Shown here: positions 24,910-34,036 of the stretch, piece after piece | Layout of the letters: each line of letters starts with the position of its first letter | Position numbering within the stretch: the stretch's first letter is position 1 | DNA from: Metabacillus idriensis | GTDB lineage: Bacteria > Bacillota > Bacilli > Bacillales > Bacillaceae | DNA: 64,000 nt | Assembly: GCF_009674765.1 (NCBI RefSeq) | Contig: NZ_WKKF01000001.1 | Location: 806,001 to 870,000 of the forward strand | Direction: 5' to 3' | Position numbers and translations under genes: made by a program | The notes under the pieces: generated by a model | The model's input: only the letters and a program-made list of their open reading frames with translations | Databases searched by the model: none | Told to the model about the DNA's origin: nothing

Positions 24910-25132
24910 TTTGAAGTCTCCTCTCATAATTGAATTTTAGCATATTTTTCCTGTCAGCTAAAGGTATTGATATCTACATGACATACCATACTATATTCCC
25001 TAAAGAGGTAAAAAAGGAAAAATAAGGATAGGATGAACGGACTAATATTCAGATAATTCAGACGTATCGCTTGATTCTCTATTTTCTTTTCCATATGGTA
25101 GAGAGGAGATTCTACTTATGAGGAGGAAGGTT

Positions 25133-26890
25133 ATGAAAAGAAGCTTGAGTGTTTTTCTGATTGCCATTTTGCTTGCCGGGGGATTTCCGGTCAGTACAGA
25201 GGCTAAAAAGCCCGAGAAGAAAGAGGAGTACAGCCAAGTTGATGTAGGCCGTGACGGAATGGTAGCAACGGCCCATCCTCTGGCATCGAAAATTGGCGCA
25301 GAGGTTCTTAAAAAAGGCGGGAATGCCATTGATGCAGCGGTTGCGATTCAATATGCGCTGAATGTGACAGAGCCGATGATGTCAGGAATCGGCGGCGGCG
25401 GGTTCATGATGGTGTATGACGGCAAAACCGAAGAAACAACGATTATCAACAGCCGCGAACGGGCACCAGCAGGAGCTGCGCCTGATATGTTTCTTGATGA
25501 AAACGGGGTTCCGATTCCCTTTTCAGAACGATACAAAGGCGGGACAGCGGTTGGGGTTCCAGGAACATTAAAAGGGCTTGAAACAGCTCTGGACATGTGG
25601 GGCACAAGATCAATGAAGGAACTGATCAGCCCTTCGATTAAGCTTGCTGAAAAGGGGTTTAAAATCGATTCGGTTTTAGCTGCAGCGATTTCAGACAATG
25701 CCGAAACGTTATCAGCAACAGCAGCGAAGGATGTCTTTCTTCCAGATGGAACTCCTTTAAAAGAAGGGGACAAGCTTGTTCAAAAAGATTTGGCGAAAAC
25801 ATTTAAACTGATTCGTTCAAAAGGAACGGATGCGTTCTATAAAGGCGAGATCGGACAAGCTCTAGCCGGCACTGTGCAGGATTTTGGAGGCTCTATGACG
25901 CCGGATGATTTGAAGAAATATGATGTCACCATTGATGAACCGATTTGGGGCGAGTATCAGGGATACGAAATTGCCAGCATGCCGCCGCCAAGTTCAGGCG
26001 GAGTTTTCTTGCTTCAGATGCTGAAGATCCTGGATGATTTCAACCTATCTCAATATGATGTACGCTCAGCTGAGAAGTATCATTTGCTCGCTGAGGCGAT
26101 GCATCTTGCATACGCTGACCGCGCAGTTTATGCAGGTGATCCTGAATTTGTAAATGTACCGGCAGATGGGCTCCTGCATCCGGATTACATTTCTGAAAGA
26201 CAGGAACTGATCAGTCTTGATGCAGTCAATCCAAATCCTCAAGCGGGAGATCCATGGAAGTATGAAGAAGGTGCAGCCGACTACGAACAAACGGTTCAGC
26301 CAAACGACAGGCAGTACGGGGAAACAACTCACTTCAGCGTGACCGATAAATGGGGAAATGTTGTTTCTTACACAACAACCATTGAGCAGGTTTTTGGAAC
26401 AGGCATTTTGGTTCCGGGATACGGTTTGATGCTGAACAATGAACTCACTGACTTTGACGCTGTTCCAGGCGGAGCCAATGAAGTTCAGCCGAATAAACGT
26501 CCGCTCAGCAGCATGACTCCTACTATCGTATTTGAAGATGATAAACCTGTTTTAACCGTTGGATCACCTGGAGGACCTACAATTATCACATCCGTGCTTC
26601 AAACGATTCTTCATACAATCGAATACGATATGGAATTAAAAGCAGCTGTAGAGGAACCAAGAATTTATACGAACAATGTGAACTCATATCGGTTCGAAAG
26701 CGGCATTTCTTCAGACGTCATCACTCGATTAAAACAAATGGGCCACAAGTTTGGGCCAAGCCCTGTGGTCATCGGAAACGTGCAAAGCATTCTGATTGAT
26801 CATGAAAAAGGAACATTTAAAGGAGTGGCCGACTCCAGCAGAAATGGCGCTGCCATCGGCGTTGACCTGAAAAAGAAGAAAGATAAGTAA
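25133..26890 (+). CDS. ggt: Gamma-glutamyltransferase (secreted)
   Basis: Secreted N-terminal-nucleophile enzyme of 585 residues that cleaves glutathione, glutamine or poly-gamma-glutamate, or transfers their gamma-glutamyl group. A signal peptide covers about 1-25. The autoprocessing/catalytic threonine is Thr398 (GETTHFSV), which would divide the chain into large (about 26-397) and small subunits. The oxyanion glycines are in VGSPGGPTIIT and the large-subunit RERAPAG motif is the substrate carboxylate site. The ATG follows AGGAGGAAGGTT. It would supply glutamate in the peptide-scavenging setting of this region. Confidence 0.95.
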   Translation: MKRSLSVFLIAILLAGGFPVSTEAKKPEKKEEYSQVDVGRDGMVATAHPLASKIGAEVLKKGGNAIDAAVAIQYALNVTEPMMSGIGGGGFMMVYDGKTEETTIINSRERAPAGAAPDMFLDENGVPIPFSERYKGGTAVGVPGTLKGLETALDMWGTRSMKELISPSIKLAEKGFKIDSVLAAAISDNAETLSATAAKDVFLPDGTPLKEGDKLVQKDLAKTFKLIRSKGTDAFYKGEIGQALAGTVQDFGGSMTPDDLKKYDVTIDEPIWGEYQGYEIASMPPPSSGGVFLLQMLKILDDFNLSQYDVRSAEKYHLLAEAMHLAYADRAVYAGDPEFVNVPADGLLHPDYISERQELISLDAVNPNPQAGDPWKYEEGAADYEQTVQPNDRQYGETTHFSVTDKWGNVVSYTTTIEQVFGTGILVPGYGLMLNNELTDFDAVPGGANEVQPNKRPLSSMTPTIVFEDDKPVLTVGSPGGPTIITSVLQTILHTIEYDMELKAAVEEPRIYTNNVNSYRFESGISSDVITRLKQMGHKFGPSPVVIGNVQSILIDHEKGTFKGVADSSRNGAAIGVDLKKKKDK

Positions 26891-26943
26891 GAGAATGGGG
26901 GCTGTCTGGAAAGTCCATTCTATAGGTAAATGCACTTAAATTA

Positions 26944-26984
26944 AAAACCGAAGCATGCTGTTTAATAGCATGCTTCGGTTTTGT
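26944..26984 (+). terminator. Strong hairpin/terminator inside the MITE-like element
   Basis: AAAACCGAAGCATGCT (26944-26959) pairs perfectly with AGCATGCTTCGGTTTT (26967-26982), then a T-rich tract follows. It probably terminates ggt although it belongs to the element. Confidence 0.8.
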
Positions 26985-27150
26985 TTTTTGGCTCTTTTCG
27001 CATAATTTGTTGTTTATAATTATGAAGGTTGTTCGTTCCTTTCCGCAGGGAGGGTGGAGCCTTCCTCGGCCTGCCTGCGGGGTCTCCCATTTCCCTCTAT
27101 TTTCCCGCAGGAGTCAAGTGCCTTCCGCTACAATCCACTAAAGTTTTAAA
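26985..27150 (-). repeat. Dispersed repeat family B, copy 1
   Basis: Shares CGCATAATTTGTTGTTT, TGCGGGGTCTCCCA, CGCAGGAGTCAAGTG and ACAATCCACT with the inverted copy at 63170-63350 (about 165-180 bp). It lies inside the MITE-like element. Confidence 0.75.
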
Positions 27151-27233
27151 CACTTTCCTAAAAGTAAAAATATTACCAAAAATATCCTATTAGTTTAAAG
27201 TTTTCGTCTAAATACCACTTATCGGACAGCCCC

Positions 27234-27480
27234 TAGTTTTTATAGATGAAATTAGGATTTGCTGTTTTCCTAATTCCTTCATGCTGTTCTGTGAGGAAAT
27301 AATTTCAAAAGTCTCGGAATTAATTAGGAAGGTCAATTCAAGAGGGCACACTTGTACGGATTAAATTGTTAAATTTTTACTTGAGAAGACCAAGCTTTTT
27401 ATTGATAAATTAAAGCATGGGGCTGCATGATCAACCATTTTTATTTGGAAAAGGATGTACATGCAAAAAAAAAAAATAAA
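27234..27480. other. AT-rich gap before nagP
   Basis: About 250 bp of AT-rich sequence with no supportable open frame. It contains a poly-A tract (AAAAAAAAAATAAAATAA near 27466) just upstream of the nagP promoter, which could be a curved or UP-like segment. Confidence 0.45.
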
Positions 27481-27483
27481 ATA

Positions 27484-27538
27484 ACTGGTATAGATAACTA
27501 GTTGAATACATGTTATAGTAAATTTGAAAACGAATACA
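27484..27538 (+). promoter_or_regulatory. nagP promoter with NagR operator and cre-like site
   Basis: The operator-like ACTGGTATAGATAACTAGT (27484-27502) contains the -35 region TAGATA (27491-27496); the -10 TATAGT is at 27514-27519, spacing 17 bp. The same arrangement occurs before nagA. TGAAAACGAATACA (27525-27538), near the start of transcription, matches cre with one or two mismatches, so NagR and CcpA control is likely. Confidence 0.65.
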
Positions 27539-27603
27539 AGGAGTCGTTTTTCATCAATTTTTAACTCTTAATTATCCTATATTTTATTTTGGAGGAATGT
27601 AAA

Positions 27604-29064
27604 ATGATGAAATATCTACAGAAAATCGGCCGTTCATTGATGCTGCCTGTAGCAGTATTACCGGCTGCGGCGATTCTGATGGGAATTGGTTATTGGATCG
27701 ATCCTGCAGGCTGGGGAGCCGGCAATCCGATAGCAGCATTTTTAATTAAAGCCGGATCATCGATTATTGACAATATGGCGATTCTTTTTGCAGTTGGGGT
27801 AGCGCTCGGAATGTCTAAAGAAAAAGATGGTTCCGCCGCTATGAGCGGTTTGGTAGCCTACCTGGTTATAACAACTCTGCTTTCAACAAACTCAGTAGCT
27901 ATGCTTCAAGGGGTTGACCCGGAAAATGTCAATGCTGCTTTTGCTAAAATAGGAAATCAATTTGTTGGGATTCTTTCAGGAATCGTAGCCTCAATTATGT
28001 ACAACCGTTTTAGTCATGTACAATTGCCGGCTGCTTTATCATTTTTCAGTGGTAAACGTTTAGTTCCTATCATGACAGCCGTTTCTATGCTGCTTGTTTC
28101 AGTAGTATTGTTCTTCGCATGGCCTGTAATCTTTACTGGATTAGTTGCTTTTGGAACATGGATCAGTAAATTAGGGTTTATTGGAGCTGGATTATATGGT
28201 TTCTTCAATAGAATTTTAATTCCTACTGGATTACATCATGCTTTAAACTCAGTGTTTTGGTTTGATGTCGCTGGAATTAACGATATCGGTAATTTCTGGG
28301 CAGGGACAGGAACAAAAGGTGTTACAGGAATGTACCAAGCAGGATTCTTCCCTATTATGATGTTTGGGTTACCGGCCGCAGCGTTAGCAATGTATCATAC
28401 TGCTAAAACGAAAAGAAAAAAACAGGCTGCATCGCTCATGTTAGCGGCAGGTTTTGCTTCATTCTTTACTGGTGTTACAGAACCGCTTGAGTTTTCATTC
28501 ATGTTTTTAGCTCCAGCACTTTATGTTGTTCATGCAGCCTTAACAGGTCTTTCATTAGCTGTAGCAGCATTTTTCCACTGGACAGCAGGATTTGGTTTTA
28601 GTGCAGGATTTGTTGACTTTGTGTTAAGTTCAAGATTGCCGTTAGCGAATCAGCCATATATGCTGCTTCTGCAAGGACTAGTGGTAGCAGTTATTTATTA
28701 TGTGTTATTCCGATTCTTAATCACAAAATTCAATCTTGCTACTCCTGGAAGAGAAGCAGATTCGGATGAAACGCTTGAAGAAGATACAGCAAGCAGCAAT
28801 CAATCTCACGCTGAGGGATCAAAATTTGCAGTAATGGCTGCTAAAATTTATGATGGCTTAGGCGGAGACGCCAATGTGACGTCTGTTGACAACTGCGTGA
28901 CTCGTTTAAGAATTGAAGTAAAAGATATGAATGCTGTAGATCAGAAAAAGATTAAAGATACAGGTGTGCCGGGAATAAATATTGTCGGTAAAAACAGCAT
29001 TCAGGTAATTGTAGGAACACAAGTACAATTCGTAGCGGATGAAATAGAAAAAATCAGAAAATGA
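27604..29064 (+). CDS. nagP: PTS N-acetylglucosamine transporter, EIICB component
   Basis: Membrane phosphotransferase permease of 486 residues. The EIIC domain (about 1-375) has 9-10 hydrophobic segments and glucose-family motifs such as PTGLHHALNSVFWF and GVTEPLEFSFMF. The EIIB domain (about 400-486) carries the phospho-cysteine in VDNCVTRLR. No EIIA is fused, so a general EIIA must donate phosphate. It imports GlcNAc as GlcNAc-6-phosphate, the substrate of NagA encoded next. The start ATG is 27604, after GGAGG; the upstream TTG is inside the ribosome site. Confidence 0.93.
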   Translation: MMKYLQKIGRSLMLPVAVLPAAAILMGIGYWIDPAGWGAGNPIAAFLIKAGSSIIDNMAILFAVGVALGMSKEKDGSAAMSGLVAYLVITTLLSTNSVAMLQGVDPENVNAAFAKIGNQFVGILSGIVASIMYNRFSHVQLPAALSFFSGKRLVPIMTAVSMLLVSVVLFFAWPVIFTGLVAFGTWISKLGFIGAGLYGFFNRILIPTGLHHALNSVFWFDVAGINDIGNFWAGTGTKGVTGMYQAGFFPIMMFGLPAAALAMYHTAKTKRKKQAASLMLAAGFASFFTGVTEPLEFSFMFLAPALYVVHAALTGLSLAVAAFFHWTAGFGFSAGFVDFVLSSRLPLANQPYMLLLQGLVVAVIYYVLFRFLITKFNLATPGREADSDETLEEDTASSNQSHAEGSKFAVMAAKIYDGLGGDANVTSVDNCVTRLRIEVKDMNAVDQKKIKDTGVPGINIVGKNSIQVIVGTQVQFVADEIEKIRK

Positions 29065-29118
29065 TTTGAAATCTAGACCTTATTCCATAAGCTTTACGTT
29101 TTAGTCTATAAACATAAA

Positions 29119-29167
29119 TTCCCTTCTATGATGCCAGAACGAATATCATCATAAGAGGGAGTTTTAT
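29119..29167 (+). terminator. Terminator after nagP
   Basis: An imperfect stem (TCCCTTCTATGATG-type arm from 29120; CATCATAAGAGGGA ending 29160) is followed by GTTTTAT. Two central positions mismatch. Confidence 0.6.
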
Positions 29168-29177
29168 CTTGACTTAT

Positions 29178-29213
29178 ACTGGTATAGACAACTAGCTGAA
29201 TGGGTGTTATAGT
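29178..29213 (+). promoter_or_regulatory. nagABR-murQ promoter with NagR operator
   Basis: ACTGGTATAGACAACTAG (29178-29195) overlaps the -35 TAGACA (29185-29190); the -10 TATAGT (29208-29213) follows after 17 bp. The near-identity with the nagP operator indicates a shared repressor, NagR, encoded in this operon. Confidence 0.7.
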
Positions 29214-29245
29214 AAGAGTGAGAATAGATGCAAGGAGCTGGAACC

Positions 29246-30430
29246 ATGCCGAAAACCTATTTAACTAACGCAAAATTATATACAGGTGAAGTCGTTTTCC
29301 AAAACGGTTTTATTCTTATTGAAAACAATAAAATTTTTGCAGCTGGTGACTTGGCTGAAATGCCGGAACCTGCAGCTGATGATAAGGTGATTAATCTTAA
29401 AGGCAAGGCTTCTATTTTGCCAGGGTTTATTGATATCCATATCCACGGTGCAGATGGTGCAGATGTGATGGATGCGACAAAAGAAGCGATTTTAACCATG
29501 AGCAGAGCTCTGCCGAAAGAAGGGACAACGAGTTTTCTCGCAACAACGATGACTGCAGATCGAAGCCAAATTACAGATGCCCTGAAAAATGCAGCTGAAT
29601 ATATCGAACGGGAAAATAATGAAGGAGCAGAAGTGCTCGGTATTCATTTAGAAGGTCCTTTTCTGAACCCTAAACGTGCAGGTGCGCAGGCGCCAGGCAA
29701 TATCATTGAACCATCATGCGACCTTTTTGATAAATGGCTGGAAGAAGCAAATAATCATATTAAGCTAGTCACACTTGCACCAGAACGCAAGAATGGATAT
29801 GACCTTGCCCAACATTTAACTTCTGCCGGTATTACGGCTTCAATTGGCCATAGTGATGCTGTCTATGCAGAAGTTGAAAAGGCTGTCGAAAGCGGCGTGA
29901 ACCACGCTACACATCTCTTCAATGGAATGAGAGGCATTCACCATAGGGAACCTGGCGTAGCTGGTACTGTTCTAATGATGGATGAAGTGAAAACAGAAAT
30001 GATTGTGGATGGTATTCACATTGCCCCTGAAATGGTGAAGTTTGCTTATAAAGTAAAAGGCAGTGAGGGAACGATATTAATTACAGATTCAATGAGAGCA
30101 AAAGGTCTTGGGGCTGGTAAATACGACCTTGGCGGGCAGGCAGTAACGGTTGATGCGGACAGGGCAACGCTTGCTGATGGAACTCTTGCAGGAAGTATTT
30201 TAACGTTCAGAGATGCTGCAGTAAACATGATGGATTATACAGGCTGCTCACTTGAAGAGATTGTGAAGATGTCATCTGTTAATCCAGCTAAACAAATCGG
30301 CGTTTATGACCGCAAAGGAAGTTTATCAACCGGAAAAGATGCTGATTTCGTCGTACTTGATGAAAATTGCGAAGTGCTGATGACGTTTTGCAGGGGCAAA
30401 ATCTCTTTTACAGGAAGTGTTGAACAATGA
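29246..30430 (+). CDS. nagA: N-acetylglucosamine-6-phosphate deacetylase
   Basis: Amidohydrolase of 394 residues that converts GlcNAc-6-P to GlcN-6-P and acetate. Metal and catalytic motifs: GFIDIHIHG (about 53-61), Glu in HLEGPF, His in SIGHSD, His in NHATHLFN and the catalytic Asp in ITDSMRA. The ATG follows AAGGAGCTGGAACC; an earlier in-frame ATG (29228) precedes that site. Its stop overlaps the nagB start (ATGA), indicating translational coupling. Confidence 0.95.
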   Translation: MPKTYLTNAKLYTGEVVFQNGFILIENNKIFAAGDLAEMPEPAADDKVINLKGKASILPGFIDIHIHGADGADVMDATKEAILTMSRALPKEGTTSFLATTMTADRSQITDALKNAAEYIERENNEGAEVLGIHLEGPFLNPKRAGAQAPGNIIEPSCDLFDKWLEEANNHIKLVTLAPERKNGYDLAQHLTSAGITASIGHSDAVYAEVEKAVESGVNHATHLFNGMRGIHHREPGVAGTVLMMDEVKTEMIVDGIHIAPEMVKFAYKVKGSEGTILITDSMRAKGLGAGKYDLGGQAVTVDADRATLADGTLAGSILTFRDAAVNMMDYTGCSLEEIVKMSSVNPAKQIGVYDRKGSLSTGKDADFVVLDENCEVLMTFCRGKISFTGSVEQ

Positions 30431-31182
30431 AACTAATTGAAGCAAAAGATTATCATGAAATGAGTATGCTTGCAGCAGAGGTCATTTTGGATCAAATCAA
30501 GTCAAAAACCGATTCTGTGCTTGGTTTGGCAACTGGCGGCACGGTCCTTGGCACTTATCAGCAGCTGATTCTGGATCATCAGCGAAACAAAACAACCTAT
30601 CAGCATATTAAAACGTTCAATCTTGATGAATATGCCGGCTTATCAAAACAAGATGAAAACAGCTATCATGCATATATGAAAAAACACTTTTTTGATGAAG
30701 TGAATATTCCTTCTTCTCAAACCTTTCTTCCAAACGGAGAAGCACAAGATATGAAAGCGGAATGCGAGACCTATGACCTTAAAATTGAGGAATTAGGCGG
30801 AATTGATCTTCAGCTGCTTGGCATCGGCCAAAATGGGCACATAGGATTTAACGAACCTGGAAGTTCTTTTGAATCAAATACTCATTTAGTAGCTTTGGAA
30901 CAGTCTACCCGAGAGGCAAATGCACGTTACTTTGATTCAATTGAAGATGTACCAACACATGCAGTAACGATGGGAATCGCTTCAATAATGAAAAGTAAAA
31001 AAATACTGCTTCTCGCTTCAGGCATACAAAAATCATCTATTTTATATGATTTGTTTCATTCAGATGTAACCAACTCTATACCGGCAACGATTTTAATAAA
31101 TCACCCAGATACAATCATCATTGCCGATCAGGAAGCATTATCAAAATTGCATCAAGATGAAAGGAAGATGTTTGCCAAATGA
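30427..31182 (+). CDS. nagB: Glucosamine-6-phosphate deaminase
   Basis: Isomerase/deaminase of 251 residues, converting GlcN-6-P to fructose-6-P and ammonia. Diagnostic motifs are LGLATGGTV (phosphate loop), NLDEYAGL (catalytic Asp), LLGIGQNGHIGFNEPG (His and Glu) and THAVTMGI. It is the short Bacillus form without the allosteric C-terminal tail of E. coli NagB. It overlaps nagA and nagR by 4 nt at both ends. Confidence 0.95.
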   Translation: MKLIEAKDYHEMSMLAAEVILDQIKSKTDSVLGLATGGTVLGTYQQLILDHQRNKTTYQHIKTFNLDEYAGLSKQDENSYHAYMKKHFFDEVNIPSSQTFLPNGEAQDMKAECETYDLKIEELGGIDLQLLGIGQNGHIGFNEPGSSFESNTHLVALEQSTREANARYFDSIEDVPTHAVTMGIASIMKSKKILLLASGIQKSSILYDLFHSDVTNSIPATILINHPDTIIIADQEALSKLHQDERKMFAK

Positions 31183-31904
31183 TTCAAAAGAATTCTCCGC
31201 TCCCAATTTATTATCAGCTTGAAGAAGGAATAAAAGAAGCCATTCAACAACAGCAATTAATGCCTGGTGAGATGATTCCTTCTGAAAGAGAATACGCTGA
31301 AAAGTATGGAATAAGCAGGATGACGGTGAGACAGGCTCTTTCGAATCTGGTGAATGATGGTTATTTATACCGGCAGCGTGGAAAAGGTACCTTCGTTGCC
31401 CATCAAAAAATTGAGCAGCCACTTCAGGGTTTAACAAGTTTTTCTGAAGATATGCGATCAAGGGGCCTTGTACCGAGTACGCGTGTCATCAGTTTTAAAG
31501 AGGTGGAAGCAAGTATTGATCTGGCAGCTAAGCTTGAGGTTAAAGCAGGAGCTCCTCTTTTCGAGCTGAAACGAGTGAGACTTGCTGATCAGCTGCCTAT
31601 GGCTTATGAAATGCTTTATATTTCAAAAGAGCTTGCACATGGCCTTACAGAAGAAATAGCTGTGAACTCCATTTATGATTATGTGGAAAACAAGCTTGGA
31701 TTAAAAATCCAGCACGGCAGACAAGTGCTTGAAGCCTCCTTTGCCAGAAAAACGGAGGCTGAGATGCTCGAAGTAGCTGAAGGCGCGCCAGTACTGCTGA
31801 TTGAACGGAGAACCACGCTCGATACAAATAAACCTCTTGAGGTCGTCAGGTCTGTCTACCGCGCAGATCGCTATAAATTCACGATTGATATGGAGCGATT
31901 TTAA
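31179..31904 (+). CDS. nagR: GntR/HutC-family repressor of amino-sugar genes
   Basis: Transcription factor of 241 residues like B. subtilis NagR (YvoA). The winged helix at about 10-70 has the GntR motif PSEREYAEKYGISRMTVRQAL. The UTRA effector domain (about 85-238) binds GlcN-6-P or GlcNAc-6-P in the family. It is co-transcribed with nagAB and its target sites are the two ACTGGTATAGA operators before nagP and nagA, so it autoregulates. The stop overlaps the murQ start by 1 nt. Confidence 0.93.
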   Translation: MIQKNSPLPIYYQLEEGIKEAIQQQQLMPGEMIPSEREYAEKYGISRMTVRQALSNLVNDGYLYRQRGKGTFVAHQKIEQPLQGLTSFSEDMRSRGLVPSTRVISFKEVEASIDLAAKLEVKAGAPLFELKRVRLADQLPMAYEMLYISKELAHGLTEEIAVNSIYDYVENKLGLKIQHGRQVLEASFARKTEAEMLEVAEGAPVLLIERRTTLDTNKPLEVVRSVYRADRYKFTIDMERF

Positions 31905-32812
31905 TGGTGCGTAAACCAACCGAAGAGAGAAATGAGAGAACTTCTCTTATTGATGAAATGGATTCCCTTCAGATTGTGGAAATGATGCACAAAGAAGATG
32001 AAGCGATTACGGCGGCCGTAAATGAAGCTCTGCCGCAAATTGCCAAAGCTGTTGATGCAGTCGTGAAGCGATGGAATGAGGGCGGCAGAGTCTATGTTAT
32101 TGGAGCGGGGACCAGCGGCAGAGTCGGCATGCTTGATGCTGTAGAGCTTGGTCCAACCTTTTCAGTAGAAGCCGGCAGATGGACTGCCATTGTATCAGGC
32201 GGAAATGAAGCGATGTGGCAGCCTCTTGAAGAGACTGAAGATGATGTAGGCGTTATTCGAAATGAACTCCAATACTATCAGTTAAATGCTTTTGATTGTG
32301 TGATCGGATTGACAGCCAGCGGTTCTACACCGTTCGTTATAAGCGGACTGTCTTATGCAAAAGAGGCAGGGGCATGCACTATTTCTATCAGCAACAATAA
32401 GAATACAGACGTTTCTGAAATAAGTGATGTGGCAATTGAATTAAAAACGGGTCCTGAAGTCATTAGAGGTTCCACAAGACTGAAGGCGGGCACTGCCCAG
32501 AAAATGGCGCTAAATATGATATCTACTGCAGTCATGATCCGGCTCGGAAAAGTTTATCAAAATGAAATGGTTGATATGAAGCTCATTAATTTGAAGCTGA
32601 AAAAACGTGCTGAAAATATATTAATGGATTTGACTGGTATTGAAGCAGAAGCAGCTGAATCTGCCATGCATCAAACTCACTACAATTTAAAAGAAGCGAT
32701 CTTTATGACTGTTACTCAATCTTCACAAGAGCAAGCTGCAGCTTATATTGAACAGGCTGAAGGGAAATTGAAACTGGCGATACAACGTTTTTTCCTTAAA
32801 GATAATAGGTAA
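31904..32812 (+). CDS. murQ: N-acetylmuramic acid 6-phosphate etherase-like protein (divergent paralog)
   Basis: SIS-domain protein of 302 residues. The family would cleave the lactyl ether of MurNAc-6-P to give GlcNAc-6-P, which NagA and NagB then process. The phosphosugar motif GAGTSGRVGMLDAVE and the ETEDD acid are kept, matching the two catalytic glutamates of E. coli MurQ. However CPPT, which follows DAVE in canonical MurQ, is changed to LGPT, and LTASGSTPFV replaces the usual AASGRTPYV. A second, canonical murQ begins at 63676. Being last in the nag operon supports wall recycling, but a shifted substrate is possible. Confidence 0.85.
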   Translation: MVRKPTEERNERTSLIDEMDSLQIVEMMHKEDEAITAAVNEALPQIAKAVDAVVKRWNEGGRVYVIGAGTSGRVGMLDAVELGPTFSVEAGRWTAIVSGGNEAMWQPLEETEDDVGVIRNELQYYQLNAFDCVIGLTASGSTPFVISGLSYAKEAGACTISISNNKNTDVSEISDVAIELKTGPEVIRGSTRLKAGTAQKMALNMISTAVMIRLGKVYQNEMVDMKLINLKLKKRAENILMDLTGIEAEAAESAMHQTHYNLKEAIFMTVTQSSQEQAAAYIEQAEGKLKLAIQRFFLKDNR

Positions 32813-32908
32813 GGGGAAAAACGCGAGGCAAATTATTGCAGCTTTCAAATTTCATATTGGCAGCTGATTTCGCAGAGTCTCTGTACTTGCTGGTACAATA
32901 AATTTTAA

Positions 32909-32947
32909 AAAAACGCTTGGACTATAATTGTAGTCCAAGCGTTTTTT
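32909..32947. terminator. Bidirectional terminator after murQ
   Basis: AACGCTTGGACTA (32912-32924) pairs perfectly with TAGTCCAAGCGTT (32931-32943), with A-runs before and T-runs after. It also ends the converging hydrolase gene. Confidence 0.9.
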
Positions 32948-33837
32948 TATATAACAAGCTTTAATGAATTTTTTTCTTTTATAAACTGAATCGCTGCTGT
33001 ATTAAAATGCTCAGGCTGATCGATATTGCAGACGTGGCCAGAATTTTTTATGTAAATGGCTTTGACTTCTTTATGTGAAGCTTCAATTTCCTTAACCGCA
33101 GACAAAAATAAGTGGTCTTGATCACCCATTACAAAGAGAGTAGGAATTCCTTGAAAATCCTTCTGAAGCTCCATTAAGTAAGGATTCACGTAACGTGTTA
33201 GGGAGAACCATTGAATAAACTCCTTTTGACACATTTTTTTCGCCTGTGAAATAAACATGGAGCGGGCTTCCTTATGATTTGAATAAGGCATGATAATCCA
33301 TGCAAAGAAAGAATAGAGCCACATGTATGGCAAAATCCGTTTCCCGATATTTCCGAGGATCAGCAAAAATCGAGTGAAGGCATTCAGCTTTGTTATGGCT
33401 CCGCCTAACAGCATGGAAGACAGGAGGCCAGGTCGCTGCCTTGCAACGGACTGTATCACTATCGTACCAAGGGAAATGCCTACAAAATGTGAAGAGCTGA
33501 TGTTAAGATGATCGTGGACATCTATGACTTCCTGTGCAATCTCAGTGAAATCATCGCCCTTTTTCCACAATCCTTTTTCAGATTTGCCATGACCACGCAG
33601 ATCAATCAGCAAGATATTAAAATGGTTTTTAAATTCGCGTATTTGTTTGTACCATATCGCAGAACTGCCGCCGGCTCCGTGGATAAATGTGACCCACGGC
33701 TTCTGCTCATGATTCCGAAGCGTCCGGTAATATAAAATGTTCCACACCCGCAATCTTAAATTTAATAGGAACTTCCATCTTAATATGTTTTGAGAGTGAA
33801 TGGACAGCAGTTTGCCAAATTGTAAGAAAAGCGACAC
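32947..33837 (-). CDS. Alpha/beta-hydrolase
   Basis: Hydrolase of up to 296 residues. Visible are the oxyanion loop HGAGGSSAIW, LIDLRGHGKS, the nucleophile elbow GISLGT, a late Asp in VMGDQDHLF and His in NSGHVCNIDQP, giving a complete Ser-Asp-His triad. The reported GTG start (33837) has no clear ribosome site, and the first 35 residues are unlike the family. A TTG about 40 codons in (leading to RVWNILYY) could be the real start, or the 5' end may be altered. Substrate unknown. Confidence 0.8.
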   Translation of the reverse strand: MSLFLQFGKLLSIHSQNILRWKFLLNLRLRVWNILYYRTLRNHEQKPWVTFIHGAGGSSAIWYKQIREFKNHFNILLIDLRGHGKSEKGLWKKGDDFTEIAQEVIDVHDHLNISSSHFVGISLGTIVIQSVARQRPGLLSSMLLGGAITKLNAFTRFLLILGNIGKRILPYMWLYSFFAWIIMPYSNHKEARSMFISQAKKMCQKEFIQWFSLTRYVNPYLMELQKDFQGIPTLFVMGDQDHLFLSAVKEIEASHKEVKAIYIKNSGHVCNIDQPEHFNTAAIQFIKEKNSLKLVI

Positions 33838-33892
33838 ATTTCGAAGTTAACTGAAAAGAATGGATATGATCCTAAAAATATATGAGAAACGG

Positions 33893-33921
33893 TTGCGGGC
33901 AGAGGCCTAATTTGCTATAAT
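33893..33921 (+). promoter_or_regulatory. cspB promoter
   Basis: TTGCGG (33893-33898) and TATAAT (33916-33921) are 17 bp apart, with TGC forming an extended -10. Transcription would start near 33928, leaving a leader of about 110 nt, as is usual for thermoresponsive csp mRNAs. Confidence 0.75.
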
Positions 33922-34036
33922 AAGAGTAATTATTTTTGTTCGTAATATGATTAAAAAGGCATTCGTCTTGAAGAATATTATCTAGAGCAGGGATAGTAAT
34001 ACAATTGTGCGGATGACGCACGAGGAGGATACACAC

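Larger units (their letters stand above)
26898..27233. mobile_element. MITE-like element with 17-bp terminal inverted repeats
   Basis: The ends GGGGCTGTCTGGAAAGT (26898-26914) and the complement of ACTTATCGGACAGCCCC (27217-27233) match at 14 of 17 positions. The 336-bp interior has no gene but holds a strong hairpin (26944-26982) and repeat family B copy 1. The GGGGCTGTCC-type ends resemble those of Bacillus insertion sequences and their non-autonomous derivatives. No clear target duplication is visible. Confidence 0.6.
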
